DNA of 64,000 nt, taken from JAIQFF01 sp963725615 (GTDB lineage: Bacteria > Acidobacteriota > Terriglobia > Terriglobales > Acidobacteriaceae). The stretch spans positions 124,001 through 188,000 of the forward strand of contig CAVRZO010000011.1 of NCBI GenBank assembly GCA_963725615.1, in the 5' to 3' direction. The notes under the pieces are model-generated. The model was not told the origin of the DNA. It worked only from the letters and a program-made list of their open reading frames with translations, and made no database searches. Below, in pieces: positions 39,847 through 48,343 of this stretch (within the stretch, counting starts at the first letter, position 1; every line of letters begins with the position of its first letter). Position numbers and translations under genes: made by a program.

Positions 39847-40083
39847 ATGATTGCGGAGTTATTCGACAGTTTCTTTGGTTGCAGACATTCTCATTATACT
39901 TTTCCTATCTCGGTTCGGCCCGCTTCGCGGCGCAGTTCGGTGTCGAAGCTGACGGGCACCTACGTGGCATGTCTGGATTGCGGCAGAGAGTTTCCCTACG
40001 ACTGGCAGGAGATGAAGATCATCACTTCCCCGTCGCAGCAGCGGAATTACGTGGCGTCACTGGCACACCGGGCCGCTGCCTAA
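39847..40083 (+). CDS. Small zinc-ribbon-like protein of unknown function
   Basis: A 78-residue cytosolic protein. C12 and H14 (FFGCRHSHYTFP) with C42 and C45 in VACLDCGREFPYDW suggest a single zinc ribbon. A good GGGAGG lies upstream of the ATG, an ECF-type promoter 52 bases before it and a classical terminator 20 bases after it. I know no named family, but the CxxCG..FPYDW pattern is reminiscent of short regulators found in Acidobacteriota. A role in the response governed by the neighbouring ECF sigma factor is plausible. Confidence 0.75.
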   Translation: MIAELFDSFFGCRHSHYTFPISVRPASRRSSVSKLTGTYVACLDCGREFPYDWQEMKIITSPSQQRNYVASLAHRAAA

Positions 40084-40104
40084 GCGCGTTGAGATTGTTT
40101 AAGT

Positions 40105-40135
40105 AAAAAAGCCGCGAGTTTCTCGCGGCTTTTTT
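40105..40135 (+). terminator. Bidirectional rho-independent terminator
   Basis: AAAAAA, stem GCCGCGAG (40111-40118), loop TTT, CTCGCGGC (40122-40129), then TTTTTT. This is a textbook terminator usable from both strands: for the zinc-ribbon gene and for the convergent M48 peptidase gene. Confidence 0.93.
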
Positions 40136-40185
40136 GTTTGAAATGTGGGCGTGAGCGTGCTGGAGGCACCCCAGGCCAGGGTGGT

Positions 40186-41295
40186 TCAGTTGCTGCTGCT
40201 GTCGTCCCGGCGCTTCAGAGTGGGCCGATCATCATCGTTGGTTCCCTTGTCGTCGCTGCCATTCTTATCGGGAGTCGAGGTTCGCCGCAGAGTCGGCTTG
40301 TTCCTGTCTTCCTTCTTGTCCAGGATCTTGTGGCGGTTCTCGATCGCCGCCAGCCGCGTCTTCACGTCGTCAAATTCTGAGGTCGAAACCGTGTACTGCG
40401 CTCGCGCCGGCAGGATAGTCGCAATCTCATCCTGTGACTTGGCGATCCGGTCCGGCGTCTGGGGATGGGTGGAGAATGCCTTGGCCAAAGTCCCTGGTTT
40501 CTTTTTCTCCTGGGCCTGCACCTTTTCGAAGAAGGCGATGAAAGCTTGCGGATCGTATCCTGATTTGTACATGTACTGCAGTCCCAGATAGTCAGCTTCG
40601 GACTCGAAGCCTCGCGAAAAGTGCAGGAAGGTCATGGGCAGAGCCAACCCTGCAGCCTCGTAGCCGGCATAGCCGATCGCTCCGCCTACGAAGATCAGAG
40701 GAATCGAAGCCATCTGCATCAGGTTGCCGCGGGTATTTTCACGCGCCGCATGGCAGGCCGCCACGTGGGCAATTTCGTGCGCCATGACTCCGGCCAGTTC
40801 CGCTTCTTCGTCGGCCGCGAGGATCAGTCCGGAATTCACATAGAAAAATCCGCCGGGCAGTGCGAAGGCGTTGATGTCATCGGAGTCAATCACCTTGATA
40901 GTAAATGGCACCTGAGCGTCGGAGTTGCGCACAAGATTCTGGCCGACGCGGTTTACGTACTCGGTGACCACCGGGTCCTGGATCAGCTTGACGCTCGATT
41001 CAACCTGCTGGGCGTACTGCTTGCCCATGGCGATCTGTTTTTCCACGCCATACCAGTTGCCCATGCCCGTCTTGCAACCCACATTCCGGTTGCCGACGGC
41101 ATCTACGTCCTCTTTGCCGCCGTCATGTTTGACCTTATCCGGATCGGCAGGGTTCACGGGTGCGGGAGCAGTGCTTTTGGGTGCGCTATCGGAGGCAGCA
41201 GAGGCGGAATTGCCCTGGTCTTCTGCCCAACTCCGTGGAGCCGTATAGCTCAGTGTTACCAATACAGCCGATAGTGCCAAGAGCCGTAACTTCAT
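40186..41295 (-). CDS. Exported M48-family zinc metallopeptidase
   Basis: A 369-residue peptidase. Signal peptide (MKLRLLALSAVLVTLSYTAPRSWA), a low-complexity stretch, then the M48 core: HEIAH at 173-177 (zinc ligands) and E233 in GFESEADYLGLQ as the third ligand. FALPGGFFYVNSGLI and FSTHPQTPDRIAKSQDEI are typical of BepA/LoiP-type periplasmic members. The C-terminal 30 residues are charged (DRPTLKRRDDSSSN). ATG 41295 is preferred because GGGAG precedes it by 7 bases; the frame from 41367 begins in untranslated sequence. Confidence 0.92.
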   Translation of the reverse strand: MKLRLLALSAVLVTLSYTAPRSWAEDQGNSASAASDSAPKSTAPAPVNPADPDKVKHDGGKEDVDAVGNRNVGCKTGMGNWYGVEKQIAMGKQYAQQVESSVKLIQDPVVTEYVNRVGQNLVRNSDAQVPFTIKVIDSDDINAFALPGGFFYVNSGLILAADEEAELAGVMAHEIAHVAACHAARENTRGNLMQMASIPLIFVGGAIGYAGYEAAGLALPMTFLHFSRGFESEADYLGLQYMYKSGYDPQAFIAFFEKVQAQEKKKPGTLAKAFSTHPQTPDRIAKSQDEIATILPARAQYTVSTSEFDDVKTRLAAIENRHKILDKKEDRNKPTLRRTSTPDKNGSDDKGTNDDDRPTLKRRDDSSSN

Positions 41296-41428
41296 AATGG
41301 ACTCCCTTGTTCCATCCCGCCCCAGGAGGGACTCTGGCCCGATTATACGCCCGCCAGGAAACACCAATACCGGGATTTGCCTATATAGGGTTGGACGCAG
41401 GATTCGGCACCGGGGTTACCTGAACCAA

Positions 41429-41524
41429 GTAGCGCCGGCGTCCGTCTGGCAGTCCGCGGGGGCATCTTGCCCCAGCGCGGTGGGCGGGATGCCCGCCGGA
41501 CAGCCGCCGGGACGGCGGCGATAC
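41429..41524. repeat. GC-rich hairpin repeat starting GTAGCGCCGGCG
   Basis: Between two minus-strand genes. It begins GTAGCGCCGGCG and contains GGCGGGATGCCCGCC and GCCGCCGGGACGGCGGC hairpins. The first 12 bases recur in the uvrA insert at 17358-17369 with a matching layout, so this is the intergenic parent of that in-frame piece. Confidence 0.6.
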
Positions 41525-41539
41525 CCCAGAGGCGTCCGT

Positions 41540-42106
41540 TTACGGTCTTGCCCCGATGTCGAACTCCACGCGCAACTCGTTCTTTACCTTCACCGCCCCG
41601 CCGCCAACCACAATGGGTTCGATTCCAAAGTCCTTTTGCTTGAGTTCGGCCGTGCCTTGATAGTGCCCATTTAGCGCCCGAACTTCCAGCTTTAGCGGGC
41701 GAGTTTGCCCGTGCAGCGTCAGATCTCCAGTGACCGACCATCCGCCTTTGCCGGCGGGTTCGACTGCGGTTGAACGAAAATGTATTTCGGGAAAACGGAC
41801 GGTATCGAGCACCTTCGGCCCCAGCATGGTTTCCTGTATCTCGGCCCGGTCCTTGTCCGATACCTCCTTGTCCATGACCCGCATCTGGCGGGCATCGACG
41901 GTGAGATCCACGGACCGGTCTGTTTCGCTGAACTTTCCATCCTTGATGGGTGCGCTGATCTCGTGCTCGTGCCCGAAAGCAGAGAACAATCCCGCCTTAA
42001 GCACCCGCACCGTCATCACGGACTTCTGAGTGTCGATCTCGCTGGCCGCAGCCCACAGCGCGGCAGGCAAGAGCGCTGCCGCAACCCACATCGATAGCTT
42101 CGTCAT
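41540..42106 (-). CDS. YceI-family exported protein
   Basis: A 188-residue lipocalin-like YceI protein, which binds isoprenoid-type lipids in the periplasm. Signal peptide (about 1-21; AAALLPAALWAAA), then the family pattern: SVMTVRVLKAGLFSAFGHEHEISA near the start, VDARQMRVMD, then GDLTLHGQTRPLKLEV and DFGIEPIVVGGGAVKVKNEL at the end. No partner gene (b-type cytochrome) is adjacent. The ligand is unknown. Confidence 0.9.
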   Translation of the reverse strand: MTKLSMWVAAALLPAALWAAASEIDTQKSVMTVRVLKAGLFSAFGHEHEISAPIKDGKFSETDRSVDLTVDARQMRVMDKEVSDKDRAEIQETMLGPKVLDTVRFPEIHFRSTAVEPAGKGGWSVTGDLTLHGQTRPLKLEVRALNGHYQGTAELKQKDFGIEPIVVGGGAVKVKNELRVEFDIGARP

Positions 42107-42124
42107 CTCGCCGCCCTATTTACG

Positions 42125-42252
42125 TGTGGGGCGGACACTCTTGTCCGCCGGTTTTGACTTTGGTCTTTATAAGCCCGTTTCTCGATCCCGGCTAGATGTT
42201 GCCACCAGCAAGAATCAACTCAAAAGCGGTGGACAGGAGTGTCCGCCCCATA
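42125..42252. repeat. Inverted repeat pair GTGGGGCGGACACTC
   Basis: TGTGGGGCGGACACTCTTGTCC on the left is inverse to GGACAGGAGTGTCCGCCCCATAC on the right, about 90 bases apart. The interior holds nothing recognised. It occupies the leader between the divergent YceI and GH15 genes. Confidence 0.65.
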
Positions 42253-42327
42253 CTTGGTAGAATTCTTGCCACTAGAATGCGCCTTTCCGCCTGAAGCGGC
42301 AAGAATTATGGAACGGGGACTTCTGCA

Positions 42328-44730
42328 GTGAGTGAGAATGGAACTGAACGCTTCGCCCCAGGCTGGCCGGGAATTTCGCCGCGCTGGACTTCAAGCGCCA
42401 AGAGCGGTGTGGGGACGGCGCTCAACCTGCACAGCCGCGTATGGTTCACACTCAGCCACGGCATCCTGAACGAAGTGTACTATCCGCGCGTGGATCAGGC
42501 CTGCACGCGCGATCTGGGACTGATTGTTACCGACGGCTCCAGTTATTTCTCCGAAGAAAAGCGCCACTGCAAATTTGAGAACCATGCGATCGAGCCGGGC
42601 GTGCCGGATTACAAGCTTACGAACACTGAACTGCAGGGCCGTTACCGGATCGAGAAAGAAGTTTTCTCCGACCCTTACCGAAATGTCGTACTCCAACGCA
42701 TCCGCTTCGTGCCGTTGCAGGGCACGCTGGCCGACTATCGCCTGTACGCGCTGTTGGCGCCCCACCTGGCGAATTGCGGGCGGGAAAATACCGGCTGGGT
42801 CGGGGAATATAAGGGCATCCCTACACTGTATGCGCACCGCAACTCGACCGCTCTCGGCTTCATGTGCTCGGTTCCCTGGCGGAAGATGTCGGTCGGGTTT
42901 GCCGGCTTCTCCGATGGATGGCAGGACCTCTCTCAGCATTTCCAGATGGCGTGGAACTACACCCACGCGGAAAACGGGAATGTAGCCCTGACCGGCGAGA
43001 TTGATCTGGAGGCATGTAACGGTGAGTTCACCCTGGCGCTGGGATTCGGCGGCATCTGGTCCGAAGCTGGACAAGAGGCACGCTCCAGTCTGCTCGAATC
43101 CTGCGATGAACTGCGCAAGCACTACGTCTGGCACTGGAAACATTGGCAGGACGGTCTGTTGAAGCTGGATGAACCGCCCCGTGAAGTTGATCTGTATCGC
43201 GCCAGCGTGGCTGTGATGCGGTCGCACGAGTCAAAAGACTTTCTGGGAGGTGTAATTGCCAGCCTTTCCATTCCCTGGGGATTCAACAAAGGCGATGAAG
43301 ACCTGGGCGGATACCACCTGGTCTGGCCGCGGGACCTGGTCGAAACTGCATTCGGTCTGCTGGCGGCGGGCGCCGAACCCGACGCTCTGCGCATTCTGAG
43401 CTATCTGGAAGTCACCCAGGAGCCGGACGGACATTGGGCCCAGAACATGTGGCTCGATGGGCGTCCGTACTGGAATGGGATGCAGATGGACGAGGCCGCC
43501 TTCCCGATTCTGCTGTTCGACATGCTGCGGCGGCATTCTCCGTTCGTGCTGGGAGAGCTGTCGCGCTGGTGGGCGCTGGTCAGCCGGGCTGCGGGCTTCA
43601 TCCTGCGCAACGGCCCAGTCACTCAACAGGATCGCTGGGAAGAAGACGCCGGCTATTCGCCGTTTACTTTGGCGGTAGAAATATCCGGACTGCTCGCCGC
43701 CGCTGATCTGGCCGAGGCGGTGGGACAAAACGACATCGCCAACCATCTGCGCGAGACCGCGGATTGCTGGAATGAAAATATCGAACGCTGGGTTTACGCC
43801 AAAGACAGCGACCTGGCGCGGCAGCTTGGAGTGGAAGGCTACTATGTGCGGATCGCACCCCCGGAATCGGACTGCGCGCCGTCGCCGCTCGAGGGCTTTG
43901 TCCCCATCAAGAACCGGCCACCGGGGGAGAACCTCTCTCAGGCGGTGCACCTGATCAGTCCGGATTCGCTCGCCCTGGTGCGATTTGGTTTGCGGGCGCC
44001 AGACGATCCGCGAATTCTGAACACTGTAAAAGTCATTGATGCACGGCTGAAAGCGAACTTGCCCCAAGGCCCGTGCTGGTACCGCTACAACGGCGATGGC
44101 TACGGCGAGCATGAAGACGGATCGCCCTTCGACGGAACCGGTATTGGGCGGCCGTGGCCCTTGCTGGCCGGCGAGCGGGCACACTACGAGCTGGCAGCGG
44201 GACGTCCCCAGGCTGCCGAAGAGTTGCTCAAAGTGATGGAGCTGTCAACCGAAGGCGGCCGCCTGATTCCCGAGCAGGTCTGGGATGCTGACGATATTCC
44301 GGCGCTCGAACTGTTTCGCGGAAAGCCAACAGGCTCGGCGTGTCCGCTGGTGTGGGCCCACTCGGAGTACGTCAAGCTGCGGAGATCATTGCGCGACGGC
44401 AAGATTTTCGACCAGCCGCCTCAGACCGTGCAGCGCTACCAGGTCGAGAAACAGAAAGCCACATACTTCGAGTGGCGATTCAACAACAAGTGTCGCAATA
44501 TGCCCCAAGGAAAGAAGCTACGAATGCTGCTGCCCTCCCCGGCACTGGTGCACTGGAGTTTTGATGGATGGCAGACCGTTCAGGACACAACCACGCGTGA
44601 CCCGTTAGACGTCTTCGTCGCAGACCTGCCCGCTGATCAACTCGCGGTAGGACGCGAGATTGTCTTCACTTTTTACTGGCCGCAGGAACAGCGCTGGGAA
44701 GGTACGGACTACACCGTAAGAGTTGAGTGA
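42328..44730 (+). CDS. GH15 glucoamylase-like glycoside hydrolase
   Basis: An 800-residue enzyme of the GH15 family (glucan 1,4-alpha-glucosidase type), which removes glucose from alpha-glucan ends. The N-terminal 270 residues form a beta-sandwich (HSRVWFTLSHGILNEVYYPRVDQAC), followed by an (alpha/alpha)6 barrel: YHLVWPRDLVETAFGLLAAG, E438/E439 in DRWEEDAGYSPF (general acid) and E680 in LVWAHSEYVKL (general base). No signal peptide is visible, so it may act inside the cell on stored glycogen or maltodextrin. GTG 42328 has GGGGA 9 bases upstream. Confidence 0.92.
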   Translation: MSENGTERFAPGWPGISPRWTSSAKSGVGTALNLHSRVWFTLSHGILNEVYYPRVDQACTRDLGLIVTDGSSYFSEEKRHCKFENHAIEPGVPDYKLTNTELQGRYRIEKEVFSDPYRNVVLQRIRFVPLQGTLADYRLYALLAPHLANCGRENTGWVGEYKGIPTLYAHRNSTALGFMCSVPWRKMSVGFAGFSDGWQDLSQHFQMAWNYTHAENGNVALTGEIDLEACNGEFTLALGFGGIWSEAGQEARSSLLESCDELRKHYVWHWKHWQDGLLKLDEPPREVDLYRASVAVMRSHESKDFLGGVIASLSIPWGFNKGDEDLGGYHLVWPRDLVETAFGLLAAGAEPDALRILSYLEVTQEPDGHWAQNMWLDGRPYWNGMQMDEAAFPILLFDMLRRHSPFVLGELSRWWALVSRAAGFILRNGPVTQQDRWEEDAGYSPFTLAVEISGLLAAADLAEAVGQNDIANHLRETADCWNENIERWVYAKDSDLARQLGVEGYYVRIAPPESDCAPSPLEGFVPIKNRPPGENLSQAVHLISPDSLALVRFGLRAPDDPRILNTVKVIDARLKANLPQGPCWYRYNGDGYGEHEDGSPFDGTGIGRPWPLLAGERAHYELAAGRPQAAEELLKVMELSTEGGRLIPEQVWDADDIPALELFRGKPTGSACPLVWAHSEYVKLRRSLRDGKIFDQPPQTVQRYQVEKQKATYFEWRFNNKCRNMPQGKKLRMLLPSPALVHWSFDGWQTVQDTTTRDPLDVFVADLPADQLAVGREIVFTFYWPQEQRWEGTDYTVRVE

Positions 44731-44775
44731 GCTGACGCCTTGTCACCCTGCGCAGCAGCCTCGTGAGCTGAAGCC

Positions 44776-44966
44776 TTGTCATCCTGAGCGGAGAGTTTGC
44801 TTCGCTTCGCGAAGCAAACTCGCAGTCGAAGGATCTCTAGTCTTCCCAAACTCGCTCGGAGCCACCGGGATAGTCCGCGCCGCGACGTTCGATAAGCTGC
44901 TAGGGGTCCTTCGACTCCGTTGGCCGATTCGCGAAGCGAATCGGCCAACTCCGCTCAGGATGACAG
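44776..44966. repeat. Composite inverted repeat element, GTCATCCTGAG family B (copy 3)
   Basis: Left TTGTCATCCTGAGCGGAG with hairpin GTTTGCTTCG...CGAAGCAAAC, then GCAGTCGAAGGATCTCTAG; right GGGGTCCTTCGACTCCG with hairpin GGCCGATTCGCG...CGAATCGGCC, then CTCAGGATGACAG. The right end overlaps the stop of the symporter gene. A partial copy TTGTCACCCTGCGCAG lies at 44740. Confidence 0.85.
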
Positions 44967-46748
44967 AGCGCCCAGGCTGCGAGAAATATTGGAATACAGT
45001 GCGCCCGCGCAAGTCGCAGACACCGCCAGCAGCCCGACTCCTTCCCAGAAGGGCCCGATCAGCACGTGTCCCAAACCAAACAGGGCCAGGTAGACCATCA
45101 GGCAGCCGAGCACCCAGGAGAGCAGGTTGCGTCCCAGGTCGTGGGTCGGCGCCACCTCGGGAGCCAGGCGGGCAACTGGCTGCCAACCTGTTATTTGCGG
45201 CCGAACGCTGCGGTAAAACTTCAGCAGCACCGCCTCCGGCTCCGCTTTCGTCATGTAGGTGACCACGAGCCAGACCAATGTAGTGATGACGGTCGTGGTC
45301 AAAGCCGTCTTGGCAAAAACGACAGGATTGGTCCCGGAAAAAGGCTCCGTCCAGCGCAGCCAGATGGTCACCACCAGCGCCGTCGCCATTGCTGAAATTT
45401 CGCTCCAGGCATTGATGCGCCACCAGTACCAGCGCAGCAGGTAGACACCGCCGGTGCCGGCGCCTACTTCCAACACCACCTGCCATCCCGAACGAATGTC
45501 AGACAACAAGACCGAGATTCCGGCGGATGCGATCACCAGCAGCACCGTAGCCAAACGCGAGATCAGTACGTAGTGTTTGTCGTCGGCGTCGCGCTTGATG
45601 AAGCGGCGATAGAAATCCGACACCAGGTACGAGGCGCCCCAATTCAACTGGGTCGCGATCGTGGACATGAAGGCCGCCATGAAGCCGGCGATCACGATGC
45701 CGCGCAGCGCGGGAGGCACATGCTGACTGACCACCAGCATGTATCCGGTTTCGGGATGTTCCAGGTGCGGGTATAGAACGACTGCCGCCAGCGCGGTCAG
45801 AATCCACGGCCAAGGACGCAAAGCATAGTGTGCGACGTTGAACCAGAGCACGGCCAGCAAGCCGTTCTTTTCATCTTTCGCGCTGAAGATGCGCTGCGCG
45901 ATGTAGCCACCGCCCCCCGGCTCCGCCCCGGGATACCAGAAGGCCCACCACTGCAATCCGATGTTCACCACAAAAGTTATGACCGGCAGGAGCCACAAAC
46001 CTTCTTGGGAGAACGGACGGGAGAAATCAGGAAAGAAAGCCGTTGCGTCGCCCGCCCCCGGGCCTGCGGCCGCCCGCATTTCGGTCAGGCGGGCCAGCAG
46101 CGTGTTCATACCGCCGGCGGCTGCCACGGCATACCACGCCACTCCAATCACGATCGCCATCTTGAGCGCGAACTGAAACAGATCAGTCCACAGCACGCCC
46201 CACAATCCGCCCAGCGCGACATAGAGGCCGGTGAATGGAATCAAAAACAGGACACAGATGGCCAAAGCGTTGCGGTCGCTCACTCCCAGCGTCACCGCGA
46301 CGATGCTGGTCATCGCCTTGGTCACCCATCCCAGGATGAGGCAGTTCATGAGCAGGCCGAGGTAGATGGCGCGGAAGCCGCGCAGAAACGCAGCCGGCTT
46401 TCCGGAGTAACGCATCTCGGCAAACTGTACGTCGGTCAGAAGTCCGGAGCGGCGCCACAGGCGGGCAAACAGAAACACTGTCATCATTCCGGAAAGCAGG
46501 AATGCCCACCACAGCCAGTTGCCTGCGATACCCTGGGTGTAGACCAGACCGGTGACCACCAGCGGAGTGTCCGCAGCGAATGTGGTCGCCACCATCGACG
46601 TGCCGGCCAGCCACCAGGAAACGTTCCGCCCGGAGACGAAGTAGTCGTCCACACTCTTGCTCGAGCGCGAGCGGAAATAAAGACCCAGCGCCAGAGTGAT
46701 ACCCAGATAGAGGACGATGGCCGACCAGTCGAGAAAGGTGAAGTTCAT
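44955..46748 (-). CDS. Sodium/solute symporter (SSS family)
   Basis: A 597-residue inner-membrane transporter of the solute:sodium symporter family, with about 13-14 helices. DYFVSGRNVSWWLAGTSMVATTFAADTPLVVTGLVY at about 35-70 is the sodium-site region, and YSGKPAAFLRGFRAIYLG follows. Substrate is not predictable. The C-terminal residues ALSS and the TGA stop come from the end of a repeat element (GTCATCCTGA). The final 60 residues have two extra helices compared with simple members. Confidence 0.9.
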   Translation of the reverse strand: MNFTFLDWSAIVLYLGITLALGLYFRSRSSKSVDDYFVSGRNVSWWLAGTSMVATTFAADTPLVVTGLVYTQGIAGNWLWWAFLLSGMMTVFLFARLWRRSGLLTDVQFAEMRYSGKPAAFLRGFRAIYLGLLMNCLILGWVTKAMTSIVAVTLGVSDRNALAICVLFLIPFTGLYVALGGLWGVLWTDLFQFALKMAIVIGVAWYAVAAAGGMNTLLARLTEMRAAAGPGAGDATAFFPDFSRPFSQEGLWLLPVITFVVNIGLQWWAFWYPGAEPGGGGYIAQRIFSAKDEKNGLLAVLWFNVAHYALRPWPWILTALAAVVLYPHLEHPETGYMLVVSQHVPPALRGIVIAGFMAAFMSTIATQLNWGASYLVSDFYRRFIKRDADDKHYVLISRLATVLLVIASAGISVLLSDIRSGWQVVLEVGAGTGGVYLLRWYWWRINAWSEISAMATALVVTIWLRWTEPFSGTNPVVFAKTALTTTVITTLVWLVVTYMTKAEPEAVLLKFYRSVRPQITGWQPVARLAPEVAPTHDLGRNLLSWVLGCLMVYLALFGLGHVLIGPFWEGVGLLAVSATCAGALYSNISRSLGALSS

Positions 46749-46850
46749 GGCGGGAAAGAATATAACCGAGCGGGACGGGGAGCGGGAGAAAAACGCGCTT
46801 CTTGCGTGCCGATATTTGCACTACTTCTAAGACTTGTCATCCCCAAAAGC

Positions 46851-47046
46851 GTTGTCATCCTGAGCGGAGAGTTTGCTTCGCTTCGCGAAGCAAACTCGCA
46901 GTCGAAAGATCTCTACTCTTCTCGGGTCCGTTACGGGGGCATCGATCGAAACCAGCCCAGGCGGACGCCGTCGATCAGCCGCTAGAGATCCTTCGACTCC
47001 GTAGGTCGATTCGCAAAGCGAATCGACCTACTCCGCTCAGGATGAA
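46851..47046. repeat. Composite inverted repeat element, GTCATCCTGAG family B (copy 4)
   Basis: Left GTTGTCATCCTGAGCGGAG with the same GTTTGCTTCG...CGAAGCAAAC hairpin as copy 3, then GCAGTCGAAAGATCTCTAC; right GATCCTTCGACTCCG with hairpin GGTCGATTCGC...GCGAATCGACC, then CTCAGGATGAAG. It fills the 304-base gap between two minus-strand genes. Confidence 0.85.
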
Positions 47047-47052
47047 GTGCCT

Positions 47053-48156
47053 CTACTGTCCGGATACTGCTCCGGTCCCTGTCTGGCCCGTCAGGTAAAG
47101 CTCAGCCACGTGCTCCGCGATCTTCCCCGGATTAGCTTCCGCCAGATTCGACAGCACCACCACCGTCAGCTTGTCGTCCACGTAACGGGAAATCTGCGTC
47201 TTGAACCCCTGCCACGCGCCGTCGTGATCGATGAGTCGATGTCCGTGCGAACTGGTTATCTCCCAGCCAAATCCATAACTGCCGGAATTGAGCTGACCGT
47301 TGTTGAGTTTGACCACCGTCCACATCTGTTCCAGGCTGGAGCGCTTCAAGAGTTTTTCGGTGTACAGCGCCGCGTCCCATTTTGCCAGATCCAGAATTGA
47401 GAAATAGAGACTGCCATCGGCAGTGGTGTTTAGAACGGGCGAGACCCACTCCTGGTTCTTCAGTTCTCCCTTGACCAGACGATAGCCTGCCGAACGATTG
47501 GGGATAATGTCAGCCTCGCTGATGATGCACGTGGTCTGCATCCCCAGCGGGCGAAATATTCGCGCCTGCAGCACGTCACCGTAAAACGTTCCGGTGACGC
47601 GGTGGATTAGAATGCCCAGCGTCAGGTATCCGAGATTGCTATAGCTCCAACTCGTGCCCGGCGGAAACGCCAGTGGGATCGCCTCCACGATTTTGAGAAG
47701 CTCGGCTTCGCTATAGTCCTTGCGAAAATCAAAATCCTTCGGATAGTCCGTGAAACCGCCAGTATGACTCAGGAGATGGCGGACAGTGACCGGCCTCCAC
47801 GTGGCCGGGGCCTCAGGAAAGTATTTCGTGATCGAGTCATCCAAGCTGATTTTTCCCTCTTCGACCAGCATCATGATGGCGGTTGCGGTGAACTGCTTGC
47901 CCACGGAGCCCGACTGGAAAAGGGTCTCGGGCTTGACCGGCACCTGCAGCTCGACATTGGAGAAGCCAAATCCCTGGGCCCGGACAGGTTCACCATTGCG
48001 CGATACCAGCAGCGCGATGCCCGGAATATGTTGGCGCGCCATCTCCGCCTTCACGTACTGAGCGACCGCGTCGGACGTCGAGCCGGGAGTCTGGCAAAAT
48101 GCTTTGCCAGCCAAGATCAGAGCGGCCATCAGCAACCGCAAGGCAGGACTCTTCAC
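47053..48156 (-). CDS. Exported beta-lactamase-class-C-like serine hydrolase
   Basis: A 367-residue protein of the serine beta-lactamase/esterase family. A signal peptide (MKSPALRLLMAALILAGKAFC) precedes the catalytic SxxK: S84-V-G-K87 in LFQSGSVGKQFTA. The YxN element is Y172-S-N174 in SWSYSNLGYL, with HLLSHTGGFTDYP between them. GTG 48156 is preferred because GGAGG lies 8 bases upstream; the TTG at 48186 would add ten residues. The class ranges from peptidases to esterases, so the substrate is open. Confidence 0.9.
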   Translation of the reverse strand: MKSPALRLLMAALILAGKAFCQTPGSTSDAVAQYVKAEMARQHIPGIALLVSRNGEPVRAQGFGFSNVELQVPVKPETLFQSGSVGKQFTATAIMMLVEEGKISLDDSITKYFPEAPATWRPVTVRHLLSHTGGFTDYPKDFDFRKDYSEAELLKIVEAIPLAFPPGTSWSYSNLGYLTLGILIHRVTGTFYGDVLQARIFRPLGMQTTCIISEADIIPNRSAGYRLVKGELKNQEWVSPVLNTTADGSLYFSILDLAKWDAALYTEKLLKRSSLEQMWTVVKLNNGQLNSGSYGFGWEITSSHGHRLIDHDGAWQGFKTQISRYVDDKLTVVVLSNLAEANPGKIAEHVAELYLTGQTGTGAVSGQ

Positions 48157-48204
48157 CGGGTTGAACCTCCATCCCTGAAAAAACAACGACGGAACGGCAC
48201 GAAC

Positions 48205-48320
48205 TACGTAGGGGCGGGTGCCCCACCCGCCCGGGCAAAGCCCGGCTATGTCTTGGGGAATCCGAAACCCGCGGCGAGCTTTGCTCGCCCGCCCGGACGA
48301 GGGCGTCCGGGCCTACGTGT
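48205..48320. repeat. GC-rich composite repeat, TACGTAGGGGCGGG family (copy 3)
   Basis: Runs TACGTAGGGGCGGGTGCC to GACGAGGGCGTCCGGGCC with hairpins CCGGGCAAAGCCCGG and GGCGAGCTTTGCTCGCC. It matches the inverted copy at 8841-8954 closely and copy 2 at both ends. It lies between two minus-strand genes. Confidence 0.8.
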
Positions 48321-48343
48321 GTTCTGGCTGCAAGCTGACAGCT

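Noticed and set aside
43231..44184. Minus-strand open frame of 317 codons opposite the GH15 gene
   Set aside because: It is antisense, with no ribosome site or known motif; the plus strand has catalytic residues in place.
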